DNA of 64,000 nucleotides from Nocardia sp. NRRL S-836. Its GTDB lineage: Bacteria; Actinomycetota; Actinomycetes; Mycobacteriales; Pseudonocardiaceae. The stretch spans positions 90,192-154,191 of the forward strand of contig NZ_LGDY01000025.1 of assembly GCF_001279525.1 (NCBI RefSeq). The letters are read 5' to 3'. Below are positions 49,695 to 57,645 of this stretch, piece by piece; the first letter of the stretch is position 1; the number at the start of each line of letters is the position of its first letter. The notes under the pieces are model-generated. The model saw only the letters and a list, made by a program, of their open reading frames with translations. It did not search any database and had not been told where the DNA came from. A program made the position numbers and the translations under genes.

Positions 49695-51073
49695 GGTACG
49701 CCGTCATCGGCGCGTTGCTGCTGGCCGGTTTCCTCGGCCTGCAGGGTGAGGCGTTCGGGCACCCGCTGGGCAACTTCAGCGTGAACCACTACCACGGCCT
49801 GCACCTGCACCCCGACCGGATCGACCTGAGGACGGTGGTCGACGTCGCGGAGATCCCGACGTTGCAGGAGAACCTGAAGGACCGCGACGCCGGACGCTGG
49901 TGCGACGAGGTGGCCGGCAGCGACCTGTCCTCCGTCGACGGCCGCCGCATCACCTGGACCGTCTCCAGCGCCACCAAACAGCACCCGGTCGGCCAGGCGG
50001 ACCTGGTCACCACCCGGCTGGTCTGCGAGCTCACCGCCAAGGTCGACCTCGGCCGGCCGGCCCGCCTGGAGTTCCACGACTCCTCGGCCGCCGACCGGGT
50101 GGGTTGGCGGGAGATCACCGCGGCCGGCTCCGGCGTGCGGCTCACCGGCTCGCCGGTGCCCACCGAGAGCATCAGCGACGAGCTGCGGACCTATCCGGAG
50201 GACCTGCTCAGCAACCCGCTCGACGTCCGGACCGTCGCGTTCACCTCCCAGCCGGGCACCGGGTCGGAGCCGAAGCAGGCCACCGGTTCGCCGATCCAGT
50301 CGTTCAGCACGACCGCGGCCGCCCTCAACGACATCCTGGGCAGCGACGAGCTCACACCGTGGCTCGGGTTCCTGGCGGTGCTGCTGTCGCTCGTCCTCGG
50401 CGCCTCGCACGCCGCGTTGCCCGGTCACGGCAAGACGCTCATCGCCGCCTACCTCGCCGGCCGCCAGGGCACGCCGAAGGACGCGCTCGTCGTCGGCGCC
50501 TCGGTCACCGTGACGCACACCGGTGGCGTGCTGGTGCTCGGCCTGGTCATCAGCGCCTCCAGCGCGCTGGCCGGCGAGCAGGTGCTGCGCTGGCTCGGAC
50601 TGGTCAGCGGCCTGCTGATCACGGTCATCGGCGTCGTGCTGCTGCGCTCTGCGCTGACCCGCGAACTCACCCTCGTGAGCGCCGGGCACGGCCACGGACA
50701 TGGACACGGTCATGGACACGGGCACGGTCATGGACACGGGCACGGTCATGGACACGGGCACGGCTACAGCCGGGCGAACCTGATCGGCATGGGCGCCGCC
50801 AACGGCCTGGTCCCGTCACCCTCCGCGCTCGTCGTCCTGCTCGGGGCGATGGCGCTGGGCCGGACGTGGTTCGGCGTCCTGCTCGTCCTGGGCTACGGGT
50901 TCGGCATGGCCGCCACCCTCACCTGCGTCGGCCTGCTGCTGGTGAAAGCCCGCGACCGGGTCGGCCGACTTCTGGAGGGCCGTGCGACAAAACTGCTCTC
51001 GCATTACGCACCCGTCGGCACAGCGGCGATGGTGCTCGTCGTCGGCGGCTGGCTGACATTGCAGAACGTATAA
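49691..51073 (+). CDS. NicO/RcnA-type metal transporter with extracytoplasmic domain and His-rich loop
   Basis: A 460-residue protein. A signal-like helix is followed by HPLGNFSVNHYHGLHLHPD and a 200-residue extracytoplasmic domain. The membrane half (from about residue 220) has six or more TM segments with the NicO motifs ASHAALPGHGKTLIAAYLAGRQG and SVTVTHTGGVLVLGLV, and LIGMGAANGLVPSPSALVVLLGA. Between TM segments lies a run of 13 Gly-His pairs (bases 50684-50761). The family moves Ni2+/Co2+, usually out of the cell; the direction here is unproven. GTG 49691 overlaps the TPR gene stop. A strong terminator follows. Confidence 0.9.
   Translation: MRYAVIGALLLAGFLGLQGEAFGHPLGNFSVNHYHGLHLHPDRIDLRTVVDVAEIPTLQENLKDRDAGRWCDEVAGSDLSSVDGRRITWTVSSATKQHPVGQADLVTTRLVCELTAKVDLGRPARLEFHDSSAADRVGWREITAAGSGVRLTGSPVPTESISDELRTYPEDLLSNPLDVRTVAFTSQPGTGSEPKQATGSPIQSFSTTAAALNDILGSDELTPWLGFLAVLLSLVLGASHAALPGHGKTLIAAYLAGRQGTPKDALVVGASVTVTHTGGVLVLGLVISASSALAGEQVLRWLGLVSGLLITVIGVVLLRSALTRELTLVSAGHGHGHGHGHGHGHGHGHGHGHGHGHGYSRANLIGMGAANGLVPSPSALVVLLGAMALGRTWFGVLLVLGYGFGMAATLTCVGLLLVKARDRVGRLLEGRATKLLSHYAPVGTAAMVLVVGGWLTLQNV
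50684..50761 (+). repeat. Gly-His dipeptide coding repeat
   Basis: Thirteen consecutive GGN-CAY codon pairs, with an 18-bp higher-order period (GGACACGGGCACGGTCAT). It forms the metal-binding loop of the NicO-type transporter and is likely to vary in length between strains. Confidence 0.9.
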
Positions 51074-51087
51074 ATCACACCGATGTA

Positions 51088-51124
51088 AGAAGGGCCCGCA
51101 TTCGGTCGGAATGCGGGCCCTTCT
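51088..51124. terminator. Perfect bidirectional hairpin terminator
   Basis: A 16-bp perfect stem AGAAGGGCCCGCATTC / GAATGCGGGCCCTTCT with a five-base loop lies between the NicO gene (stop 51073) and the convergent anti-sigma gene (stop 51140). It is the strongest hairpin in the window. Confidence 0.9.
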
Positions 51125-51139
51125 CCATCGTTCGGTCCT

Positions 51140-51895
51140 CTACATGTTCGCCACCACGAACGCCTTGCCCTCGCTGTTCTCGATGGCCACGGACTTCACC
51201 TTGTCGAGGGGAACGCTGACCATGCCCCGCACGGTCACCCCCTCGACCCGGCCCTTCTCGCTCGAGGTCCACACGTGGGCCTCCGACTTCGTCCCGTCGG
51301 CGCCGATGACGACGAGCTTGCACTTCTGCGCCGCGGGCAGGCCGTCGACCTTCGCCGTGACCAGGTAGCGGTCCTGCGAGGACGGTGCGACCTCCGCGAC
51401 CAGCCTGATCGGCCCCGAGGTCCCCTCGCCGCTGACCGATGCGGAGACCGCAGCGTCAGGTGCCCGGTTCTGCATGAACACCGCGCCGCCACCGAACGCC
51501 ACCACCGCGGCGACGGCCGCGGCGGCGAGGTAGCCCGGCCAGCGCCGGGGCTTGGCGTGCTGCGGCTCGGGCAGCTCCTCCACCGGCCGCGGGCTGGCTC
51601 TCGGCTGCGGGTCGGACACCCGCGGCTGCGGGATGACCGACTCCTGCCGGATCTGCCGCAGCGCACGCTGCAGCACCAGGTCCGACGGCGTGGGCTGGTC
51701 GGCTTCGAGCTCGTGCAGGAACGCCTCACGGGGCACCTCGTCGAGCACCACGCGGATCCGGCGGAAGTCGGCGACCTGCGCACGGCAGGGCCGGCAGCCC
51801 ATCAGGTGCTGCTCCACGCCATGGCTCTCATGCGCGTCCAGAACGCCGAGCGCGTAGCAGCCAAGTGTGACCGCATCGTGCGCGCCAGCTGTCAT
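51140..51895 (-). CDS. Anti-sigma factor (zinc-finger, RskA-like)
   Basis: A 251-residue membrane protein. The N-terminal anti-sigma domain has the zinc motif in GVEQHLMGCRPCRAQV (His, CxxC). A Pro-rich cytoplasmic linker leads to one TM segment (GYLAAAAVAAVVAFGGGAVFM) and an extracytoplasmic RskA-type beta domain (VTAKVDGLPAAQKCKLVVIGADG). It would hold an ECF sigma factor at the membrane until proteolysis. No sigma factor gene lies directly upstream: the next 207 bases hold no gene and then TetR follows. It is therefore an orphan in this window. Confidence 0.88.
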   Translation of the reverse strand: MTAGAHDAVTLGCYALGVLDAHESHGVEQHLMGCRPCRAQVADFRRIRVVLDEVPREAFLHELEADQPTPSDLVLQRALRQIRQESVIPQPRVSDPQPRASPRPVEELPEPQHAKPRRWPGYLAAAAVAAVVAFGGGAVFMQNRAPDAAVSASVSGEGTSGPIRLVAEVAPSSQDRYLVTAKVDGLPAAQKCKLVVIGADGTKSEAHVWTSSEKGRVEGVTVRGMVSVPLDKVKSVAIENSEGKAFVVANM

Positions 51896-52102
51896 ACGAC
51901 CTCCTCGTCGTCCCGAATCGACCCCCGCGGCGAAACGGTGTCACAAGGAAAACGGGCGGATAGGAGTGCTTGGTTCAGCGCGCGAACGGGTTGAATCCGA
52001 ATTGCCCATAACAATGGCATTACGTAACCACCCGACTACCGATCACCGGCGTGCTGAGCTGGGCATTTCACTCGATCGGCGGACTCAAGCGCACCGGTCC
52101 GG

Positions 52103-52855
52103 CTACTGACACGTCTTTCGACGAACTACCGGTCGATCTTCGGACTCGATGAACACGGCGAGGCCGTCGAGCACGCGCGCGAGACCGAACTCGAACTCGT
52201 CCAGCGGGCGTTCGAACCCGCCCGAGTTCCAGATGTGGGTCATCATCGGCAGCCGCTCCGGCGTGAAGTGCTCCCACAGCGTCTCGCGGCCGTTCCACCA
52301 GTCCTCCTCGGACACACCCGTCTCGCGTTCGGCCTGCACGCGGTCCGCCATCGTCCGGCCGACGCCGTCGACGAACTGGGCGACCGTGGTCACCACCGCC
52401 ACGATCTCCTCCGGCCGCAGGCCGAGGTCGGCCACGACGGCGTAGGCGGCGTCGTGGCGGGTCGTGGAGTGCGGGCCCGGTATCCGGCGCGAGGTGGCCA
52501 GCTGCAGCATCCACGGGTGCGCGCGGTACATCGACCACATCTGCCGCGCGAAGAACTCGAGCCCCTCCCGCCACGGCCCCGGCGGCGCCGGTTCGGTCTC
52601 GCCCCACACCGCGTCGACCATCAGGTCCAGCAGCTCGGACTTGCCGGGCACGTGCCGGTAGAGCGACATCGTCGTGAAGCCCAGCGTCTCGGCCACCCGG
52701 CGCATGGTGAGCGCCTCGACGCCTTCGGCGTCGGCCACCTTCACACCGGCCTCGACCACGCGCGCCTGGCTCAGGGCGGCCCTGGGCCCTCTGGTCGGCT
52801 CGGCCTGCGGCTCCCACAACAGGCGCACGCTGCGGTCCCGGTCGCTCTGCTTCAC
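52103..52855 (-). CDS. TetR-family regulator of the adjacent ABC exporter
   Basis: A 250-residue TetR protein. The HTH is at about residues 30-75 (QARVVEAGVKVADAEGVEALTMRRVAETLGFTTMSLYRHVPGKSELLDLMVDAV). The helical C-terminal domain (WMLQLATSRRIPGPH, TVAQFVDGVGRTMADR) is the TetR_C type common in drug-efflux repressors. GTG 52855 with GGGGAG before it is preferred over an in-frame start at 52906, which would run into the palindrome. It is divergent from the DrrA-like ATPase gene and shares the operator at 52899-52913. Confidence 0.9.
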   Translation of the reverse strand: MKQSDRDRSVRLLWEPQAEPTRGPRAALSQARVVEAGVKVADAEGVEALTMRRVAETLGFTTMSLYRHVPGKSELLDLMVDAVWGETEPAPPGPWREGLEFFARQMWSMYRAHPWMLQLATSRRIPGPHSTTRHDAAYAVVADLGLRPEEIVAVVTTVAQFVDGVGRTMADRVQAERETGVSEEDWWNGRETLWEHFTPERLPMMTHIWNSGGFERPLDEFEFGLARVLDGLAVFIESEDRPVVRRKTCQ

Positions 52856-52898
52856 CCAGCTCCCCTTCGCACCCCGCTTGCCGTTGAATCCTAGAACC

Positions 52899-52913
52899 GT
52901 GTACAACGTACAC
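52899..52913. promoter_or_regulatory. TetR operator palindrome
   Basis: GTGTAC-AAC-GTACAC, a perfect 6-3-6 palindrome between the TetR gene and the divergent ABC exporter genes. A second half-site GTACAC occurs at 52926-52931. Position and symmetry fit autorepression and repression of the exporter. Confidence 0.7.
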
Positions 52914-52955
52914 TTGGTTTATCTCGTACACAGTTACAGCCATGGGGGTGAGGGC

Positions 52956-53894
52956 GTGGGACACGCGGTGCTCGCGGAAGGCCTGCGGAAGACCTACGAC
53001 GGGAAGGCGGCGCTGGACGGGTTCGACCTGGCGGTGCCGGCGGGAACGGTGTGCGGGCTGCTCGGCCCGAACGGCGCGGGCAAGACGACGGCGGTGCGGA
53101 TCCTGGCCACGTTGCTGCGCCTGGACGGCGGCCGGGCCGAGGTGGCGGGCTTCGACGTCGCCGGGGAGGCGCCGCAGGTGCGGCGGCACGTGGCGTTGAA
53201 CGGCCAGCAGTCCACCGTGGACGACGTGCTGACCGGCCGGGAGAACCTGGTCATGTGGGGACGGCTCTACCACCTGACCCGCAGGCAGGCCGAGGCACGC
53301 GCGGCCGAGCTGCTGGAGCAGTTCGGGCTCACCGGCGCGGCCGACCAGCGCGTCAAGGCGTACTCGGGCGGCATGCGACGGCGCCTGGACCTGGCGTCGA
53401 GCTTCATCACGCGGCCGTCGGTGCTGTTCCTGGACGAGCCGACGACCGGCCTGGACCCGCGCAACCGCGGCGAGGTCTGGCGGGAGGTGAAGCGGGTCGT
53501 CGCCGAGGGGACGACGGTGCTGCTGACCACGCAGTACCTGGACGAGGCCGACCAGCTCGCCGACCAGGTCGTGGTGCTGGACAGCGGCAGGGTCGCCGCG
53601 CAGGGCACGCCGGACCAGCTCAAGTCGCGGCTCGGCGGCGACCGGATCGAGGTCGTGGTCCGCACGGCACAGGACCTGCCGGTCGTGGCCGGGGTGCTCG
53701 GGCCGGACGCCGAGGTGGATCACGACGCGTTCCGGGTGAGCGCGGCCGTGGCCGACCGGGTGGCGGCGCTGACGCGGGTCACGTCGGCGCTGGCGGCACA
53801 CGGCGTCGAAGCGGAGGACATCGCGCTGCGGCGGCCGACGCTGGACGAGGTCTTCCTGGCCATCACGGGACACAAGGCGGGGGCGCGGGCGTGA
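52956..53894 (+). CDS. DrrA-like ABC exporter ATPase
   Basis: A 312-residue ATPase of the daunorubicin-resistance (DrrA) group. Walker A is LLGPNGAGKTTAVR, the signature is YSGGMRRRLDLA, Walker B is VLFLDEPTTGLDP and the H-loop is in TTQYLDEADQLAD. The C-terminal extension (RRPTLDEVFLAITGHKA) is the regulatory tail typical of DrrA. GTG 52956 follows GGGTGAGGG. It pairs with the ABC-2 permease through a GTGA overlap and is probably repressed by the divergent TetR. Export of a drug-like molecule is inferred. Confidence 0.93.
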   Translation: MGHAVLAEGLRKTYDGKAALDGFDLAVPAGTVCGLLGPNGAGKTTAVRILATLLRLDGGRAEVAGFDVAGEAPQVRRHVALNGQQSTVDDVLTGRENLVMWGRLYHLTRRQAEARAAELLEQFGLTGAADQRVKAYSGGMRRRLDLASSFITRPSVLFLDEPTTGLDPRNRGEVWREVKRVVAEGTTVLLTTQYLDEADQLADQVVVLDSGRVAAQGTPDQLKSRLGGDRIEVVVRTAQDLPVVAGVLGPDAEVDHDAFRVSAAVADRVAALTRVTSALAAHGVEAEDIALRRPTLDEVFLAITGHKAGARA

Positions 53895-54679
53895 ACGCGG
53901 TGCGGTACGCGGCGGTCGACTCGTGGGTGGTCGCCAGGCGGGACCTGGTCCACTGGGTGCGCGAGCCGGTCAGGGTGGTCGCGAACCTGGCCTACCCGGT
54001 CATCTCGGTGCTGATCTTCGGGCTGGTGTTCGGCAGCGCCATGACCGTGTTCGGCGGCGGTGACTACGTCGAGTTCCTGCTGCCGGGCATGTTCGGCCAG
54101 ACCGTCGCGTTCGGCGTCGGCACCACGATCATGATGGTGTCGATGGACGCCGACCGGGGCGTCACGGACCGGTTCCGCGCCTCGCCGATGTCGCAGACCG
54201 GCGTGGTGGCCGGGCGCAGCATCGCCGACCTGGTCAACTCCTCGCTGGAGCTGCTGGTGCTGGCGCTGTGCGGGCTGGTGCTCGGCTGGTCGTTCCACGG
54301 CGGGCTGCTCAACGCGCTGCTCGCGTTCGCGCTGTTGCTGTGGCTGCGGTTCGCGCTGGTGTGGGTCGGCATCTACCTCGGGTTGCTGGTAAAGCCGGAG
54401 GCGGCGCAGGCGTCGTGGATGTTCCTGTTCCCGCTGACGATGTTCGCGAACACGTTCGTCTCGCCGGAGCTGATGCCGGGGTGGCTGCGGGTGGTCGCGG
54501 AGTGGAACCCGCTGTCGTCCACGGTCGCCGCGGCGCGCGAGCTGTTCGGCAACCCCGGTGTCGGTGGCGACTCGTGGGCCGCGCAGCACCCGGTGCTACT
54601 GGCGGTGCTGTGGCCCGCGGTGTTCGTGGCGGTCTTCTGGCCGCTGTCGGTGCTGAAGTACCGGAACCTCAGCCGCTAG
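53891..54679 (+). CDS. ABC-2 type (DrrB-like) exporter permease
   Basis: A 262-residue membrane protein with six predicted TM segments, for example NLAYPVISVLIFGLVFGSAM, LLALCGLVLGW-type helices and LLAVLWPAVFVAVFWPLSVL. The DrrB-type motif RGVTDRFRASPMSQTGVVAGRSIADL lies in the cytoplasmic loop, followed by FANTFVSPELMPGWLRVVAEWNPLS. GTG 53891 overlaps the ATPase stop. The last 84 bases overlap the convergent kinase gene, so one of the two 3' ends may be variable. Confidence 0.9.
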   Translation: MNAVRYAAVDSWVVARRDLVHWVREPVRVVANLAYPVISVLIFGLVFGSAMTVFGGGDYVEFLLPGMFGQTVAFGVGTTIMMVSMDADRGVTDRFRASPMSQTGVVAGRSIADLVNSSLELLVLALCGLVLGWSFHGGLLNALLAFALLLWLRFALVWVGIYLGLLVKPEAAQASWMFLFPLTMFANTFVSPELMPGWLRVVAEWNPLSSTVAAARELFGNPGVGGDSWAAQHPVLLAVLWPAVFVAVFWPLSVLKYRNLSR

Positions 54680-55348
54680 GGCGGCCCGGTAGCCGGTCCG
54701 GAACTGCTCGGCGAGCCAGTGCGCGAGCAGCCGCCGCCAGTTCCGGACCCTGGCCAGCTGCTCCGGCCGCAGCGCCGGGTCGTCCTCCCACTCCTGCCAG
54801 TCCTCGCCCGCGAGCCAGGCGATGCAGCCGGCGACGCGGTGGACCCGCAGCAGCGCCGGGTCGGGCCTGTGGCCGTAGCCGGTCCAGAACGCCTGCGGCA
54901 GCGTGGTTCCGTGCAGGTGGAGGTGTTCCTCGAACGCGGCGAGCTCGTCGAGCGGGTTGCCCTGGCCGGGGTTGTCCCAGTCGATCAGGGTGGCGTGCCC
55001 GTCGCCGACGATGATGTTGTGGAGGTTCACGTCGTTGTGCAGCAGGCCGACGGCGTGCACCTTCGCGAACGCGGCACCGACGCGTTCCCACACCTCGTCG
55101 GACACCGGCAGCGCCTCGGCGAGCGTCCGTCCCTCGACGTACTCGACCAGCACGTCACCGCGGCCGTTGTGCGCCAGCACCTCCGGTGCGCCGGGCACGA
55201 CGAACTTCGGCAGGTCCCGCGCGACCTTGGGCTGCCGCAGCACGGCTTTGCGCCCGTCGGCCAGCGTCACGAGGTGCAGGACGTTGGTCAGCCCCTCGCC
55301 CGTCATGGGTTCGACGCGGACGGCGGTCTCCAGCAAGCGGAACAACAC
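54596..55348 (-). CDS. Aminoglycoside phosphotransferase/choline kinase-like protein
   Basis: A 250-residue APH-fold kinase. It starts GTG 55348 (VLFRLLETAVRVEP). GLTNVLHLVTLADGRKAVLRQP is the N-lobe with the ATP Lys, the catalytic loop is VGLLHNDVNLHNIIV and the metal motif is ATLIDWDNPGQGNPLDELA. The substrate may be an aminoglycoside, a sugar alcohol or a macrolide; sequence alone does not decide. The C-terminal tail after residue 225 is Arg/Gln/His-rich and comes from the 84-base overlap with the permease gene. It is next to an efflux pump, but on the opposite strand. Confidence 0.85.
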   Translation of the reverse strand: MLFRLLETAVRVEPMTGEGLTNVLHLVTLADGRKAVLRQPKVARDLPKFVVPGAPEVLAHNGRGDVLVEYVEGRTLAEALPVSDEVWERVGAAFAKVHAVGLLHNDVNLHNIIVGDGHATLIDWDNPGQGNPLDELAAFEEHLHLHGTTLPQAFWTGYGHRPDPALLRVHRVAGCIAWLAGEDWQEWEDDPALRPEQLARVRNWRRLLAHWLAEQFRTGYRAALAAEVPVLQHRQRPEDRHEHRGPQHRQ

Positions 55349-55440
55349 CCACCTCCAGCGTGGTACCGCGGCCGGCTGCGCGCGGTGCCCGCGTCAAGGA
55401 CAACGGCCGCGGCTCCGCGGCGGTTCGACACCCCGGCCGT

Positions 55441-55470
55441 GAGCGGCGCGCGCCTGGGTGCGCGCCGCTC
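55441..55470. terminator. GC-rich hairpin
   Basis: GAGCGGCGCGC and GCGCGCCGCTC form a perfect 11-bp stem with an eight-base loop, 12 bases after the carboxylesterase stop (leftward) and upstream of the kinase gene start. It probably ends the carboxylesterase transcript. Confidence 0.65.
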
Positions 55471-55481
55471 GGCTCACCGTC

Positions 55482-56912
55482 CTAGCCGGCCCAGAGGTCG
55501 CACCGGTGATCGGCCGGTGCGACCGGTCCGGTGGCGAACACCCGGACGTCCCGGCGGTCCCAGCCGGGCTGCCCGGTCGACGCGAACCGGCTCCACACCC
55601 GGACCATCTCGTCGCTGAGCCGCTGCTGCGGCGCGCTCAGCTCGACGGTGCCGTAGCGCAGCAGGAACGGCAGCTCGGAGCCGTGGTAGGCGCCGTAGGC
55701 GAACTCGGGCAGGCCGGGGAAGATCATCGGGGGCCGTGGTTCCGCGAACTCGTAGCCGAACGCCCCGGTCTGCGCGCGCAGCTCGTCCGTCGTGCACGAC
55801 GACGTCATCGCGGTGAGCGCGGCGGACAGCGGCACCCGTTCGTCACCACCGGTGGGCGGGTACGCGGCGAGGATCCGCTGTGCCTTGGCCGCGCCGAACC
55901 CGGCGGTGAGCGCCTGTTCGTACGCCACGGCGTCCAGCGGCGGGTAGTACATCGCCACGAACACGGTCAGCTCGTCGCGCGTGGTGCCCGTGAGCACCGG
56001 GACGCGGTGGAAGTCGCCCTGCCGGAGCGCGGTGACCGGGTTGCGCGGCAACGCCTCCGTGCCGTAGGCGGGCGACGAGAACAACGGTGTCAGCTTCTTG
56101 ACCTCCGCCGTCGGGAGGCCGCGCAGGCACGCGATGTCCGCGCACCCGTGCGGTGCCGTCCGGCCCGCCTCCTCGACCTGCTCGCGCGGCACCCAGGTGT
56201 GCTGGACCCGGTTCTCGCCGGCGGGAAGACCGAGCTGGCACGGTCCACTCTGGATGATCGCGCGGTGGAACAGGCCCTTGGTCCTGGGCGTGGTCAGCTG
56301 GGCACACGCCGACAGCCCGCCCGCCGACGCACCGAACAGCGTGACGTTGCGCGGGTCGCCACCGAACCGCCGGATGTTGCGCCGCACCCAGCCCAGCGCG
56401 GCCTGCTGGTCCGCCAGCCCGAACGCGCCGGAACCCGCGAGCCCCGGATACCCGAAGTACCCGAACGCGCCGAGCCGGTAGTTGACGGTGACCACGACGT
56501 TCCCGTTGCGCACCAACCGGTCGGTGCCGTAGTCGGACCCGGCGCCGCTGGCGAAGCCGCCGCCGTGCAGCCAGACCAGAACCGGCCGGTTGCCTGGCAT
56601 CTTCGGCGTGGAGACGTTGAGGTACAGGCAGTCCTCGGTGTCACTGGCCGGACTGCCGAGCCCTGCGTCCTGCGCGCACCGGGGAGCGGGCCCGGTGGCG
56701 TCGCGGACGCCGCGCCACGGCGTGACCGGCTGCGGATCGCGCCACCGGTTGGCGCCGACGGGCGGCGCGGCGAAGGGGATGCCCTGGAAGGAGCCGTGGG
56801 TGCCCGACACGAGACCGGTGTCGGTGCGGATGACGTCGCCCGCGGCGTGTGCCGGGGCCGTGAGTGTGGTTGCGGCGAGCACGGCCGCGATGAAGGTTGT
56901 GGTTGAACGCAT
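55482..56912 (-). CDS. Secreted type-B carboxylesterase
   Basis: A 476-residue esterase with a signal peptide (MRSTTTFIAAVLAATTLTAPAHA). Blocks in order: SFQGIPFAAPPVGANRWRDPQ, EDCLYLNVSTPK, VLVWLHGGGFASGAGSD, the nucleophile Ser196 in TLFGASAGGL, and later ELTVFVAMYYPPL with the acid region and AYGAYHGSELPFLL carrying the His. Cys pairs in PRCAQD and DCLYL fit an exported, disulphide-bonded enzyme. It hydrolyses esters outside the cell. A strong hairpin follows its stop. It is a full-length relative of the short esterase at 34683. Confidence 0.93.
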   Translation of the reverse strand: MRSTTTFIAAVLAATTLTAPAHAAGDVIRTDTGLVSGTHGSFQGIPFAAPPVGANRWRDPQPVTPWRGVRDATGPAPRCAQDAGLGSPASDTEDCLYLNVSTPKMPGNRPVLVWLHGGGFASGAGSDYGTDRLVRNGNVVVTVNYRLGAFGYFGYPGLAGSGAFGLADQQAALGWVRRNIRRFGGDPRNVTLFGASAGGLSACAQLTTPRTKGLFHRAIIQSGPCQLGLPAGENRVQHTWVPREQVEEAGRTAPHGCADIACLRGLPTAEVKKLTPLFSSPAYGTEALPRNPVTALRQGDFHRVPVLTGTTRDELTVFVAMYYPPLDAVAYEQALTAGFGAAKAQRILAAYPPTGGDERVPLSAALTAMTSSCTTDELRAQTGAFGYEFAEPRPPMIFPGLPEFAYGAYHGSELPFLLRYGTVELSAPQQRLSDEMVRVWSRFASTGQPGWDRRDVRVFATGPVAPADHRCDLWAG

Positions 56913-56981
56913 GTCAGGACCAACCTAGCCACGGGCGCAACCCCGTTTCAGGCCACCACGTCCGGGCGGCACACTGGTCCC

Positions 56982-57626
56982 GTGGAGCTCGGCGTGTTCA
57001 CCCCAGGCGACCTCGACCCGTGCGCGATGGCCGACCTCGCCGTCGCCGCGGAGCAGGCCGGCCTCGACGTCTTCGCCGTCGGCGAGCACCACAACCCGCC
57101 GTACAACTCGTCCTCCCCCGCCACCCTGCTCGCCCACGTCGCGGCGCGGACCACCCGCCTGCAGCTGTCCACCGCCACCACGCTGATCACCACGAACGAC
57201 CCGCGCCGCCTGCGGGCCGAGTACGCCACCCTGCACCACCTGGCACGCGGACGCACGGACCTGGTGCTGGGCCGCGGCAACACCGCCAGGGTGTTCGGCT
57301 GGTTCGGCCGGGAGATCGAGGACGGCCTGCGGCTGACCCTCGACCACTACGCGGTCCTCACCGACGGCTGGCCGGACCGCCCCTACCTCTGGCACGCCTG
57401 CGCCCACTCCCCCGAGATCGCCGACCTGGCCGCGGCCAACGACGACGGGCTGTTCGTGTTCGGGACCAGGAGCGACCACGTCGCCCGCTACCGCGACCAG
57501 ACGGACCACCCGCGGCTCGGCGTCCTCGCCGCCGGCCTCGACGAGGGCCTGGAGCTCGCCCCGGACCGCCTGCTCGTCCACGTCAGGACCACGGCCGACG
57601 TCGAACGGCTCGGCCGCCTGCGGTGA
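56982..57626 (+). CDS. Short LLM-class (luciferase-like) flavin oxidoreductase
   Basis: A 214-residue protein; the family is usually about 330-350. The N-terminal barrel half is normal (ELGVFTPGDL, AAEQAGLDVFAVGEHHNPPYNSSSPATLLAHVAART, LVLGRGNTARVFGWFG). After about residue 130 the sequence jumps to PYLWHACAHSPEIADLAAANDDGLFVFG and a short tail, so roughly 100 residues of the barrel centre are absent. F420 or FMN binding may be lost. The reading frame itself is clean and GTG 56982 is a sensible start, so it is either a truncated but stable protein or an in-frame deletion allele. Confidence 0.75.
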   Translation: MELGVFTPGDLDPCAMADLAVAAEQAGLDVFAVGEHHNPPYNSSSPATLLAHVAARTTRLQLSTATTLITTNDPRRLRAEYATLHHLARGRTDLVLGRGNTARVFGWFGREIEDGLRLTLDHYAVLTDGWPDRPYLWHACAHSPEIADLAAANDDGLFVFGTRSDHVARYRDQTDHPRLGVLAAGLDEGLELAPDRLLVHVRTTADVERLGRLR

Positions 57627-57645
57627 GCCCGTTGGACGGCACCGG

